Origin: Apostichopus japonicus
Taxonomy: Eukaryota > Echinodermata > Holothuroidea > Aspidochirotida > Stichopodidae
DNA length: 64,000 nucleotides
NCBI RefSeq assembly: GCF_037975245.1
Contig: NC_092578.1
Span: 10,456,359 to 10,520,358, forward strand
Reading direction: 5' to 3'
Shown here: positions 11,001-38,400 of the stretch, piece by piece
Layout of the letters: every line of letters starts with the position of its first letter
How positions within the stretch are numbered: position 1 is the stretch's first letter
Made by a program: the position numbers and the translations under genes
Notes under the pieces: generated by a model
Told to the model about the DNA's origin: nothing
Database searches by the model: none
What the model saw: only the letters and a program-made list of their open reading frames with translations

Positions 11001-11309
11001 AATTCTTATTAATGGTTTAATGAAAGTTTGGTATCACCTGTTTGAGTTAGAACCTTAGATTTGCCAGCCATACATGATGGTTACCTGAAAGTAACTTTTG
11101 GACTTACTAAGCCATCAATGTCCCTACATATGGCTAAAAGTGAAAATAACTAAATGAATACTCAAAGTTATCAAGATATGTGTTGAATGACACATAATGA
11201 GTTCAAAATAGAATTCCTGTAAATTACTGATGTCAGTGATATAAATCAGAGAGACAATTTCTATTAAAGCAAAGAACTCTGAATACTCATGTAAAAGAAC
11301 ATTTCTTAC
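8044..11309. other. Region downstream of the last CDK5 exon found; no exon recognised
   Basis: By gene order this stretch should contain the last CDK5 exon and 3' UTR on the minus strand. I could not find a segment coding for the conserved C-terminal ~28 residues. An AATAAA signal exists on the minus strand near 8097-8103. The plus-strand frame at 10661-10923 is listed separately. The rest is AT-rich without obvious repeats. Confidence 0.5.
10661..10923 (+). other. Unassigned open frame with splice-acceptor-like start
   Basis: A pyrimidine-rich stretch ending TACTGTTACAG precedes an 87-codon frame that closes with TAA. The translation is hydrophilic, with a Lys/Glu-rich stretch likely to be helical (KLKVAEKKMEKKICDINRVV) and few rare residues. 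It could be the terminal exon of an unrecognised plus-strand gene overlapping the CDK5 3' region, or chance. I know no family match, and no partner exon or nearby AATAAA was found. Confidence 0.25.
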
Positions 11310-24673
<13,364 letters not shown>

Positions 24674-26316
24674 TGCCCTTGCTGTCAATAGATCAGAATC
24701 TACGTCATCAACGATGTGTGTAAATACAATTTGGTTGAATTCAGTAAAAACTAACTACCATAGAAAGAATCTTATCGTTCAGAAAGCCTTTCTGTTAGTT
24801 TTACCGTAGTGTTAAGCCTCATCAATATAGTGCAGATTGCGTCAAAAATGTTGAGTACTTGATTCCAGAGTGATGGCGCCAATCAATGGTAACTAGCCAG
24901 TAGAATCACTCAAAAAGGAAGTAGCCACACCTACATTTGTGATAGACAGCCTCCTTACCTTACAAACGAAAAACTTAAATCCGATTTTGGTTTCGTGATC
25001 TGGCTTCTTTGTCGAAATAGAGCATAATTCTGAACTGCAAATGCTTTTCAATTGAAGCAAGCCATTCCATGAAGTATCATAGTATGTCGTAGGTATATTT
25101 GCATTTTAATCGAGACACACACACCGTTCAGGCACTGCACTTTTCTGTTTCTGTTCTTCACATCTGGCGGTTTCATGTTGCATCCTTAACAACTTTCAGT
25201 CCCCCAAAACAAAATATGGTCATGAGTGTTTTATTCAAGAAAGAAAATCATTAAATCACGGCAAATATTTACATTTAGGGATGCAATAACGAAACTGTAT
25301 TGAGAGTGTTCAACGCAAAACTAAACGTCTTGTGTCTGGTCTAGTGTACTATGGATATTCTGACAGATTACGCGCACTCCAGTTAACTACATTAGCATAT
25401 CGCAGAAAGAGAGGGGGTCTAATTCAAACCTATAAGATTGTTCATGGTTTGGAGGCTATTGTGTAATTTGCAATTTGTTAACCTTAGATCAGTCTGCCAA
25501 AACTAGAGGGCATATATGCCTCAAGATTGCCAAAAAGCATTGCAAATCAAATACACGTCTCAACTATTTTTCTTACTGAGCTGTTAAATACATGGAACTC
25601 TCTCTTGAGGTTGTTGTCTCTGCAACTTCATCGGATAACCTTCAAGGCAAACTTGGACAACCACTGGAACCTAAATGATGAGGAACTGTATGTTTTTTAG
25701 GCATTTGGAGTTATACAGTGTGTCTTTAGTGTACAGTGCTGTCAGTTTATTTGTGTTGTTTTTGAACTTTTCTATCTGTTTTATGCTAAAGTTAGGAGGG
25801 TTTAAAAAGGACTTTCCTTTCTTGGAGCCCGTCAAGAATCAATTCTATCTTACAGTAGGTGTGGTCAACTGAGTAGGGGTGGCTTTTCGGAATGAAGGAC
25901 TCAACTCTGATATAGCTGACCATTTATTCATTCTTAATCATCTACAATCTGTGCGGTGAAATGTTAGACGGACCACGAAAGTTCGTTAATCCCGCTAGCT
26001 AATATGATACTAGGCACGGAAGTTATCTTACTTCTATTAAACTATCCCTGCCAAAGATTTGTTACGTCGCCGAAATCACTGCGCCCTACTATTTTTGCCC
26101 TATTAGCTTTCTGATTCTACCTAGCTTCCGTTATATCTCCTGTAATGCTCATTTCTGGTTACATTAAAAATGCTCACACGTGAAGAAAAAACTCACAACA
26201 CAACGAGTCGTTGAAATTCTGTGTATGACACTTAGCTATCAAGCCCAGCGGTTCGACACCGGCGAAATGCAAAGTTTCGTAATATTTCTTTGGTAAGGCC
26301 TAGGTACATATTAGGA
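24674..26316. promoter_or_regulatory. Head-to-head interval between CDK5 and POLR1B
   Basis: The two start codons are 1,643 bases apart on opposite strands, so 5' UTRs and promoters of both genes must lie here unless non-coding first exons exist elsewhere. No TATA box or strong CpG island is evident. A LINE fragment occupies 25297-25675, leaving about 620 bases on each side. Confidence 0.6.
25297..25675 (+). pseudogene. Non-LTR retrotransposon (CR1/L2/Jockey-like) reverse transcriptase C-terminal tail, decayed
   Basis: The plus strand reads VQRKTKRLVSGLVYYGYSDR, then LRALQLTTLAYRRKRGGLIQ and TYKIVHG. This is the typical post-RT tail of CR1/L2/Jockey elements (RR..RGDLI.TYKI). After frameshifts, TRGHICLKIAKK and a LDNHWNLND ending follow, also typical. 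Stops and frame changes show it is inactive, and only the 3' end is present, as for 5'-truncated LINE insertions. Confidence 0.85.
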
Positions 26317-26409
26317 ATGGAAAGGCCACCTAAGCCTACAATGGGATCTCGTCAGTTTTCAAAGCTTTCCACTGGCGAGTATGGCGTGCCCCCAAAACAA
26401 CAAAATGAA
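26317..26409 (+). CDS. POLR1B: POLR1B exon 1 (residues 1-31)
   Basis: Starts [14 protein letters not shown] and contains [15 protein letters not shown], equivalent to the family's SYGIP..Q segment just before the first conserved helix. Ends at GTAAGT. A second ATG at codon 9 is in frame. Confidence 0.9.
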
Positions 26410-29400
26410 GTAAGTGCATTTACTTGTAAGTTGTAGCTTAACCAGTACTGACAGTATCCCTCTTAGCGAGTATTGCAGTAACTTAGGCTAGAGGGCCTTA
26501 CATTAACATTGGGACTTTTGCTACAATATCAACTAACACATTGGGCACGTGCGCATCACCCAACTGCATAAGCCATATTGACATTGGATTAGGCATTCGG
26601 TAGGTCCAACATGTTCCTGTTTGTAATACACAACTTAAGTGTGTGTCTCGTTATAGTAAAACATTTATATATAGTGCTAAATACAACTCTAAGTCTAGGC
26701 CTAAGTGTAAGAGCAAGGATGATAGATAGATAAACTTTATTGCATCCGAAAGGGAAATTACATGCTTGCAGATAAAACAGTAAGATATAAAAACGATACT
26801 ATACAACAATAAGAGAACAAACAGTAGGACAATAAAAGCATAAGAAATGCTAATAACAAGGAACGGGAACAGATGCGCCGAAGCTCACAGAATGGCAAGG
26901 AATAAAAAGTATAAACAAATCACAAACAGCCAGTACTGTGGCTGAGTGGATAGCCGCGGTGGCATTTGAAGCAATGAGGAATAGCAATTGGGAGGTTTTG
27001 GGTTCGATACCCGGATCACAGTAAGGTCTGTTTTTCATCAAAGAGCAATCAACGGTTTCCCATCTGAAATGACCTTCTATATTGAAAAGATTCCAAATTT
27101 GAGTTAAAATGCTGAATTAGAAGCCACCCAACGTGTAAGTTGTAATCAATGAGCCCTTGCGGGTTTCTCCCACAGTTTTGGTCGCTTAAGCGTCATAAAA
27201 ATAACTGCTGATTATTATTATTATGATTAAAGCCCTTTACAAAACAGTCACAATTACACCAAGCCTACATAGTGGAGCTATTCACTCTATCATCTGTCCC
27301 ATAAGGATGGCAATCTTGCTTTTATTCAAGATCATCATTTCAATAGGCATTGCCTTAATTCGCATTTAACCAATTATTGTTTAACAGGGGGTGCTGATTT
27401 ACCCGATTGTCGGTTCAATAATGTTGAGCTTACATATTTTCCTGATTGTTGGTTAATACAGAGTGCTTATTTACCCTTAAAGGTTAGATATTCCTGATGT
27501 AACTCTTATATTGGCGACCAATGGGAGATGACAATCATGGTTTCTGGTCCGGACCCAGACACGTACACCCCCCTTTCATTCCAGACACGCGGAATTATCC
27601 AAACTGTTTCCAAAAGAACCGATTCTAGCATACGAAAGGGTCCAAAATCTCAAAGATTTACTTGTTAACTCAAGGTTTCGTACTAACGAAGAATCAGCTG
27701 ACTCTCAAGGTTCACACGAAGCTCTTTTAGATGCTCTTATAGCTGCACTATGAGTCCATAAAAACTCGTGCACAGAAAATAGATGCATTTTGAGAATGAG
27801 ACGCCCAGGCCGAATATAAAATATTCAAAGGCTTCTACTGATGAAGCTCCTCCTATAAAGTTTGAGAGCAGAAACCGGTCTAGTTGGTCATAAGAACCTA
27901 CGCTAGTCTCTCCTACTATTAACAGTACACTCAATTCACCTAATAGGTGCAATTATGTTTCACCATGAGGAGCATGCTACTGTATAAGTTCATGTTCCTC
28001 GGGCCCTCCCTTAAAAATACTTCAGGCTCTTGGCGACTATGTTGCGTTAGATAGTGTAAAACCGCCTACACCCCCTTCCATATAAGTGGACATGTGTACC
28101 GCACAGGATCGTATAAAAGCGTATTTAAACAAGTACAACAGAGCATAAACTCGTTGATAAAAGGAAATGCTATTGTGCTCGATTAATGGAGATTAAAGTG
28201 GCCGAAAGAATTAGTGAGATGTTTGAAACAGCCGTTTCCTACATCGTACTTAGCTCATGATGCTGTGATTACTGTTAATGATATACATCTACTGTAGAAG
28301 GAAAGAGGACGCTGGTACAGTGTTTTCCCATATACTGTAATGTTTTAAAAAGGAAACTATTCAATGGTCTTTATACCCCTTTTCTAACATAAAGGTTGTG
28401 TTCCATGAAGAAAAAATTCAGCTTAAATTCATTTTTAAACTTTGGGAAGATTTTGAAGAAATGATAAACTTATAAAGGGCGTTTGATGCAGTGCTAGGTG
28501 GAAACACATGTTCCTCGTCTGCATCCCCTTTTTTGTTTAGGTTTTTGCCGTCCTTTTTTTTCTGTAAAGTTTTGAGCGAGATCAAGATACATTTTGCTTG
28601 GTCTATAACACCTGTCACTACAGTGCTTAGGTTCAAACATTTGACAGTTTAATTTCGCCAATAGCCTAGCCCTTTGTTGGATTTGTATTTCAAGCACAAG
28701 AGATTGTGTTTCAAATGGATTTTGAAGCTCAATGATTATTAAAATGCTTACCGTAAAATGCGTATGATGTTCAAACAACACATTTCGTATATTCCAATAA
28801 AGATCCGTGACGGAGGATAAACGGAAGTGCGTACGAACTACGATGTTGGTAAAACTGGCAATTTTTAGACAAGTATTATTCTTACTCAGTAAGCCTAACT
28901 GATGAAAATTAGAAACTACATGTACATTAAAGATTTAGATGTTGAAAATACCATCTTTTATATTTAGGAGTATACAAAAGATTTAGAACACCCAAACAAT
29001 CCTCCTTCCCGACCACCTCAGAAAAAAACAAAGTCTTGAAATGTACCATAGGCTTACAGTGCATTGACACAAAAGTTATTTTATAACAGCTAGCTCTACA
29101 CAGGTTGTTTACATGTGTGTCGCCAGAGGTCAAGTTTTAACCGCGCAGTTCAGTACTGCACCAGACATCATTTGCATATTACACCAAAAGGCGGAATTCC
29201 TTTGCCTTGTATCAGATGTAGCTAGCTAGCAACAGGTGCACAGAATAAAATACCCTGGACGGATGGCCGACATGCAATGTTTGTTGGGAGTGATTGACAG
29301 TTGCTTGGTTACAGAAAGACGCAGCCTTTTGTTGAGTTGAAACATTGCATTTTTTTAGTCTGAACCATATGGAGTTATGGGCGCGAGGCCTGGTTGATCA

Positions 29401-32400
29401 ATTCCTTAGAATTCAGTTATTGATGCATTGAAAAAGTTAACAACAGACCTCAGCCTGTATCCCAATCATAGATTTGGATATTATTTTTTATTTTCGGTCT
29501 CGTTGGTGTAAAATACGGTAAATATGACGTCATTTGTATGATGCATAAGTCGCTACTACGGACAAGGTACGTGATTTAACATGCATCCAAATTTTTTGAT
29601 TGTACTTTTTAATTGGGAAGGGGGGGGGGGTGAGGGGTTAATGGGTACTTTGCGACCGTCTTAACCAAAACTGAAAATCCGGAAACTTGGCTATTCATGA
29701 AACAGAATTTTAACGGGATTTGAGAGGCTGAAAACGGCATTTTGTATAATGTGAAGTTAAAAATCACTGGCCCTACTTTTCCGTTTACAAATCACAGCAT
29801 TGTAACACTGCTTATGGCTGACGGGGACGTTGAGAAACGGTGAACCCTAAACTCGATGATTGTTGTGTTAACTTATTCCAACACTAATCTGTAGTTGGAA
29901 ATGCTGAACGAAGATGATTAAGTCTTGGTTTGGTCAGCAGATGTTTTTTCTCTTCACCTTATGGTGCCTTTAATTTGTAAGGTATTGCCAAGAGAAAACA
30001 AATCATTCAGGTTGTAAAAGAAGACGCAAGGAATGGAAATATCTTTGTTTCAGGTGATTATGTATCATTAATTGGACTCGGTACTACACCAATTTTAGTG
30101 GATTGTAACCATTAATCGACATTGTACTCGGAAAGGTAATTTTTCTTCTGTTCATTTCCACAACAAAAGTTGCAGTTAAAGTACTCAAAATATCTGGCTA
30201 TAAATAAAAAATATCACTATTTTATATCAAAGTTGGTACAGAACATGCTGCGCTATACAAACAACTTGGGATATGCCGTTTACTCGTTAATTTAGGTATG
30301 TCAGTGCAGAAGTCCATCGTGGAATATTTCGATTTAATCCTTTCATGAATGGTCGTTCCGTATCGTGAAAGGTTATTGTCGGGCTACTACACCTGTAGGA
30401 ATATTACTTTGTAGTTTAATGAATTTTAATCGTCCTATCCTAAATATTGGTACTTTAAGATTTGCTTCGACTAGTGTGTTGTATACTTTGAACACACGTT
30501 ATATACAAATAACGACTGTTGTAATTCTAAAAGGCCTATTCAACGATTTTGCGCGATTTTGTACGTTGTAAAACTGACAGCAAAAACCGCGAATAATTGT
30601 GCGAATATCGTACAAAACTTTTCGTCCGAATTTTTCAACGATTTTTTAAATCGCTCAAAATCGCATAATTTTGAATAACGTCGAATAAAATTGTACAAAA
30701 TCGCAGAATATCGTTTCTTTGAAATTGTACGATCGTTAAGCGATCACAGTACTGTACCAATATTCCCGCTGCTACTGTTTATCGTATGTGTATACCTTAC
30801 CACTCCTCGTAATCCCAAACTGTTAACATTCTTGCTGCACAATCTTAGCCCTTGCATCTGTTGCTTGCATTGTACCGAGCAATGGTCAACAAAAAGAGAA
30901 AACAGATATGTTTCTTGTGTTTTCAGCTTCAAAAATGGTTTAAGCCTTATCAACCAATCACGAGCATGGAAGGGGTACATTTACACATTATAATTTGGAA
31001 CAGTCTACATATGGATGGGGGCGAGGGGGGGGGTACAGAATACAGCACAGTACCTGTTGGAGGTTTCAAAACACGTGCTTCGGTACACTAGGAACCAGAA
31101 AGCACAATGCATTAAGGTTTTGAGGACTTCATTGCACTAGGCCCAAACCACTATTTTGATGTCCATTTACACTATGGCATGATAAAACCAGGTTCAACTA
31201 CTGTGCATGGCAATACACACCTCCACAAAAACAATAGGGGTCTTTCACTCCATATGATGCGTCCCTCCACGCCAAGTATGAGAAGTATCTACGAACTCCA
31301 TCGATAGATCTATATCCTGTAAAAGGGTTTTCATGGTTTGACCTCTAGTAACCTCAAATGATATTTGACCTCACAAGCAACAGGATGCCTGTCCAATATG
31401 GCAAATCCACATACCATACATGTATGGAAAGCAGTGTTTGCACAGGCTACCCACCCGAGGCGATACTACCCAGTTCCTAATTTATTAACCGAATCCTATG
31501 CAAAGTGTGTTTTTCTTTAGTTTTTTTTTACCAGTTAATAGACTACGGTAGATACTGTTCTGTAGGTGTGCAAAGGTAAAGGAGACAGGTAAGTATCATG
31601 GTTCGTAAATACCCAAACCAGTGAGTTTGATGGGGTTTGTCACACTTTTTATGATGAATTGACTCACTGTGTAATATTTTTTGTGTCTTAATCTGGCAGG
31701 TACTTCAAGCTCTTGTGAGGCCTCATGTCGAATCTTTCAACTTTGTACTAAAAGAAGGCTTAAATCTTGTTCTGCAAAACCTATCTCCTGTACAATTTGT
31801 CCTGGCAAATGGGGAAAAATTATCGGTTGGATTAAAGGTAAGTCATATTTTCACAGAAAAAACTATGAAGTTTTCTTTTCACACTGTAAAGCATTTTATA
31901 CTAAGCACTAATGTGAGAAAAAAGTCCCCTAAAAAGTTTGCGTCCCGCTTAAAAACGTGCTCCCTGATCGAACAACAATTGCGTCTATTGTATGACCTAT
32001 GTTTATAAGAATATTTGTAAAGATCCAATCGTATCACTACCCAAACTGTTTGAATGTTCTACCCAATATGTAGGGCAGATGGCCCAGTGCCTTAGCTTTG
32101 CTGTTTTACATTGGCGGCCCAGCCCACCCCTTTTTTTTGCCTGCCTGCCCTTTCAACAAATCCCTGCCCTCCCAGCCCCTCGTTCATCCCCACTTGTACT
32201 GACCAACTCTGTAGTAGTTCCATGCTTTGACCTTGCAGTGATTCCAACAACCAAATCTTCAAAAATCCCTGTACCTACAGTAGAGTGCTCATATCTCTCG
32301 CTAAATTGAACAGTTCAGTTCACTACTGCATACTGTACATAGGCCTGTTTGAACTTCAGAGTTTCAATTACAGATGCTTCCCGCAAAATCATAGATTGTC

Positions 32401-35400
32401 TCAACTCATAACGTTTTGTGATCGAAACAATGATTCAATGGTTCAAATATTACTTATAGTTTCAGAAACAATTCAAGTGCTTGTTGTGCCAACTGTGCCT
32501 AACGTTATGATACTTGAGTAATGAGTGCACACATATGATAGCCCATACTACAAAATTCTACCTCTACACAGGGGAAAGTAAGTTACAAATAGTTGCATAC
32601 TTTGTGCTCATTAAGCACTACAGATGGAAGAATGTCTGCAAACCTTGGGGGTAAGGGACTATTAGCTAATCAAATCACGGGAAAATTGGAAAAGCATCAT
32701 TGACTATTTGTAGCATGAAAATCTCTGTAATGAAAATGTTGTTAATCCTCTACCTTGCATTGATTGTTATGATTTATTTGTTTCTGAACAACTTCAATCA
32801 ACTGTAGTTTTGGAAGAAATTTTGGTTATTCTAGAAGAAGTACAGTATATTCAGAAGAAGTTGTTTTTTTAAAAGAAAGAAACAAAGATATTCATTCAAA
32901 ACTTTTATTTGTTTTGTTTGCATAGGTGGAGTTGTAAGTCTGTGTACTTGGTTTTTTTTTCTCTAATAAAAAGTTTGCGTCCCCCAGACACAACCAATTT
33001 TGGCTAAAACATGATGAAGACATACTTAGCTAACAACAGTGAAGCTTTCATCTGAATTTCACCCTGGAAGGAGTTATTTTACAACACTAAGCAACTCTTT
33101 ACAGTACCTGTCTCTATCCTACTTATGCACTTAATCTACCTAGCCTACAACAGTTGGTAACATTTTTGTTCTTCCAATTTCATCTCTCTTTACAGGATGC
33201 ATCTATTGGTAAACCCATCATTAGCAAAGGTAACATTTATGCCATGGACCATAAAGTATACCCATCAGAAGTGAGTATGCTTTTTCTTATGTTTGGAGTT
33301 AATGTATGTAGTAGTTCTTCTGTTTCCCCTTGTCAAGAAGCCATTATTGAAATTTTACTAATTGCTTTTGTACCGTATATTGAAGTGTGTGTGCGCGCTA
33401 CAATATTGGCATTACTTGCCAAGTGTATGATACCTACATGGATGTTGAAACTTAAAATATCATATAGCCTCTGTACATTTGCAATTTCAGAGGCTAGCTG
33501 AGTAGCCAACTTATTCTGAGCCTGTCACAGTGCTCACAAGCTCCCTCTCTTTGTAGGTACCTACATGACTATACTCCCTGGTGTGTTGTCCGCCTAAAAA
33601 ATAACACCATGAACAACCAAAAGTTCTTCCTAATGTTGGGAGCACTCCACGCACACTACAATACTGCATATTTGCAGACAAATGCAGGTCTAGTTTGCTT
33701 TGGATTTGTGGGTCTTAAATAGATTATTTATATGTAGGATTCCTTCCAGCTGTGTGAAGAATTAAATGAGCATTGTAGGAATCCAAATTATGTAAATGTT
33801 CCTTAGAGAGAAATAATCTCTGTGGGAGAGGGGTTGTCAATTGGATAGAGAGAGGTGTAATAGTTGTAGTTATTAATAGTGTTCGACCGATTGTATGACA
33901 ATCGGTTTTACCGATTACCGATTAGTTCCTGTGACAATCGGCCGATGCCGATTACCGATTATTTCAAAATTTTCGTGGAACTGGCCTAATGTATGATTTA
34001 GTGTTATGCATGATTACCAACTTCTAGGCCAATACAATCAAAGATGTAAATGAACGACTTAACTTTTCACAGTAAAGATAAATGGAGCAAGTAAAGAACA
34101 CTGTAATACATACATAGGGCGATGTACGATTATAACGAGGAGTCGCAATATTGCAATCCCGCCACAACACAGTACTGTACAGACTACAGAAGGGGAAAAA
34201 TAGTAGCCATTGGCTACGAAATGAAAAACGAATAAGTTAGGGACAGCTTTTACAACTGCTATCAAAACCATTATCAGTGTTGCAACTCCAACGTAAATAA
34301 AGTAAAAAGTATATCGCACGTAAATAAAATATTCTTTATTTCGTTAGCTGATATCGAAATATATTATCTGATATGAAAAATAATGTGTAAGCCTAAGAGT
34401 AAGTTGGCCTGATGTTTCGATCCTAGCAGGATCGAAAGATCACGCCAACTTACCTATACACATATTCTTACACAGGCTCTTTAGTGGATAAGCATTTTGC
34501 TTACAGTTTTATTTTATTATGAAAAATAAAACAATCCCGAACGTTTGCTTCAAGTTTTCAATGATTACCATCTGCGCGGTAAAACTTTCAATCGAACGAA
34601 CGTTGTTTCAAACGATCATAGACAGTAAGTCAATGGCGCTTCTCCATTGACTTAACTACATGTGGGAGAAATCACACACTAAAGTCCCATTGACTTTGTC
34701 GCGGCATGTCACTGGAAATCAGACTTGCTTTTAGTCGGTTGCGGTAAGCAGTTTAGTTACTGTTAGCACGTATGGTACATGCGACATGGGACAAACAGTT
34801 GCTTGGGGTTTTTCGCAAAAATATGCGTAAGAATGTTCGCCTAATCACAAAATACTGTAATGCAGTAGAACTACTGAGGACTGTCGCCAAACGTTTTAAG
34901 AATTTTTAGGAGTATTTGGAGCCTTGATTTCATCATTTTATGCCATTTGTAAAATCTTGGGCGCATTTTCAAACTTAAAAGTTCTGAAGCTCAACCGTTC
35001 TACAGCCAGACTAGCCTAATGTACGTAGAACTCACAATGAACAAAGCCTAATGTTATTGTTTTCACTTTCCAGTTTTCACCTACGGTGACACGGCCAAAG
35101 TGGTTCTAAGGTATATTGACTTGGTGTTTATATTTAGTATAGACAATTAATCTTTCTTATCAATCTTTTAACATGATGACAGGTGGTTTTGTTAGATGCA
35201 ACAATCGAAGTAAAAAATACGTCGACCCCCTAAGCTTATCGTGGGTATACTGTGTGTTGTTACGCGGGTATACTGCATGATATTAACTGCCAAAACTGGA
35301 TAGTGTATCGAACAGCATTTGTACAAACTCGCGCGAGGGACTTACGATACCGTTACACGGTAGATTAGCGAACCTTCCCCGGCTATGAATAGCATTGAAT

Positions 35401-38400
35401 CGTATGATCAAAAATTTTCTCCTGCTGTGGTTGTGGTGTATCAAAAGCGCAGAAAAATACAATCCTTTATGTGGAACGTAATAATCGGTTCCAACTACTC
35501 GGTAGCGCAATGGATTTTGCCGATGCCGATGCCGATTATTTACCGATTGTCTGATAATCGGCCCGATGCCGATTGTCTAACCGATTATCGGTCGAACACT
35601 ACGTTGTTCCAACTATAAATCTGTGTGGTCTTTCAGGGCATATCATATTGACATATTAGATAGTGTTTACTTGATGGTAATGAGTAGTATGAGAACAGAA
35701 TTTTCAGTATTTGTACTAAGCTTATAACCATGTAGATTTCAGATTTACTCAACCACAATATGACAAGTGGTCCATGTGATTGACTGTTGTTACCTAATTC
35801 TACAGTTAATGCCAAAACAAAATCTGTCCCAGTCTTGTGTGCAATTAGGCTAAGCATACTGTAGCAAATGCACTGAAAGTGTTATAGGACAAGGCCAGGT
35901 GAAAAGTATTGAACCCTCTCAAGTTATGAAGCATATCTAGTAAAAGTAATGCAATAAGTTCTTTGATAGGGATTCTGAAAGTCTTTGTCTCAGTTTGTCT
36001 CATGTCAATAATCGCCAAAGTTAAAATATGTACACATTCTGTGAAGGTAAAAGTATTTTGAAACACTGTAGAAAGCAAAGTATAATCCTGTTCATGCAGT
36101 TTAGATTGAGCAATTTAGTATGTGATGTTTACAGGGAAATGCAAACATTCAAAGTAAAGCATATTTAAGCTATGTCATCATTAATGCATAAGTGTTTTTG
36201 TTTAGCCATTGGCATATCAAATCTATGCCGTGCATGGAGTACAGTATGTTTGTCCACCAATTGATTCAGAACAGTAGTACTTTTAGTGAATGTCACTGTC
36301 AAATTCAATAGAGTTAATAATCTGATTATGCAATATAACTCCAAATTTGAAGCTTGCTTTCTTTATTTCATGTGCATTATTATTTATGATACATCACAAC
36401 ATGAAATCCAGTTGTTCATAAACAGGAGTGTCGTTGAAAAAGTATATTTCGGAAGTGTAATGTAAGGTACTGTAGCATAGTGCTTTGCTATTATGTACAT
36501 TTTACATTGTGTTTGGCTAAATCTGCAATTTTTTTGTCAATATTCAGTCCAGAGTTTTGGGTACCCAGTACCGGACTGGGTAATGATAACGGGTACCCGC
36601 CTACCCGGTTCTGATTTTTTTTTTGGGGCTACCCGACTCGGGCCTAGTGTTGTTTCTGTCTGACTTTATGTTACTGTGCCAAAGTCTTTCAGTGTTATTG
36701 TTTTTAGATCTAGATACACATATACCTTCTGCATTTCTTTTCATAACACAGTGTCGTCAGAGTGGGAAGACATACAGGGCCCCTCTTACTGCTAGAGTGC
36801 ACTGGAGTAGTAGCTCTGGAGAGTGTGGCACTTGGGAGGGAATCCTTGGTGAAATCCCAATCATGGTGAAGGTAAGTATTAGAGCAGTTCTTTGAGACAA
36901 CTGAAAGTAAATTCCATGTACAGACAAGTGAAAAGAGGGCACTTTATCAAGTTGACATAGTTTAGTGTTCTTTTAATCTTCTCTAAATCATAACTTTAGG
37001 AAAGCTGTAAATATTTAAAATACAAACTGAATTACAGGTTAAGAAAAAATGATAACTGAAAGAAATGCTCAAACCCCAAAATCATAAACAATAGGAACGT
37101 GGTTGTGATGTCACAGATTCACTTTGTGTCCATAGATACCAAAGCTATAGGTGTTGCAAAAAGACTTCAAAGCACCTCAGAGAAGATTCCAAATTCCTTA
37201 CACTGAATAAAATATATTATTTTCAATCCACTCTTTATGCTGAACGTTGACTAATACCCAGATTAGGAGTAAATGTCTATAAGTAAAGGTGAGTACCCAT
37301 CTCAATACTCTTCATGTGGTTAATTATGCTTTGCTGCCCTGGATAACACTCCATTATAAATAACAATACTGTATTTAGTGACATTACATTTTAGGTGAAT
37401 GGCCAAGTATTGTTTCACTGCAATGGGTTGGAATGGGTTTGTGGAAACAGTACCCAGCGATAGAGGCCCTGAAATAATTTGTGGCAGTCTGCACGAAGTG
37501 AATACTTGACATCACATGCACAGCCAGGTTCATACTGTTACTGTATTTCAAATATCATTTTCTCTCAACTTGCAAACCAGATGTGTATTCATTTTTGAAG
37601 TGTTTTTTTTCCTATGATTAATATGTCAAACCTCTGAACTATTCATTTAAATGTTCTTTAATATTATTGGATAACATGTATGACCATGGAAATACATGCA
37701 TGGATTACAGTTAAATCATGGTTCTTCTTAAGAACTATTAACTGGAAAGTGAGTGAAGACTTGTACACATCAAGTGGGTGTTATAGCTTCTTTTATCAAT
37801 TTTGTGTGTCTGTAGCTGTGCCAAGTTAGCTCATTGCCTCATTTTGCAAGACTAGATTTCATAAGATTGTTCACATTCATCCATAGCTATTACGTAAATA
37901 CCATTGTTCATTGCCCTGTTGATATATTCTGTTATAAATACTATATTTGCCTTATGTAGAGCCTACATTGCAACCTTCATCAGCTGAGCCCTATACAGTT
38001 GATTCAGAAGAAGGAAGAGGCAGAGGAGATGGGAGGTTACTTTATCATCAATGGTATCGAGAAATGTATCAGAATGCTAGTAACGCCAAGAAGAAATTAT
38101 GTGAGCAACATCTTATATTACCTTCATATTAAAAGGAATGAAATTTTACAATAACAATGTTTTTATGTATGTCCTGTCTATTCTGGAAAATCAATTTAAA
38201 ATTTAAAATCACAGAGAAAATCCACACTATTTGGAGGAGGTCATAAAGGAGTCAGGGAAGCTTGTGTCATTGCTATGAAGTATGAATGCAAGAAACTGCC
38301 CCATTTGTTGCTGAATTTGTAGAGTGTTTGACAGAAAATGGACAAAAGCAACAAAACATTGCCAGTAATGACAGAAAGTAATCTCAAAGTTCAACACCTG

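Noticed and set aside
30691-31091. Overlapping frames of 78-100 codons in POLR1B intron 1
   Set aside because: They overlap on both strands, lack family motifs and lack paired splice signals; chance frames.
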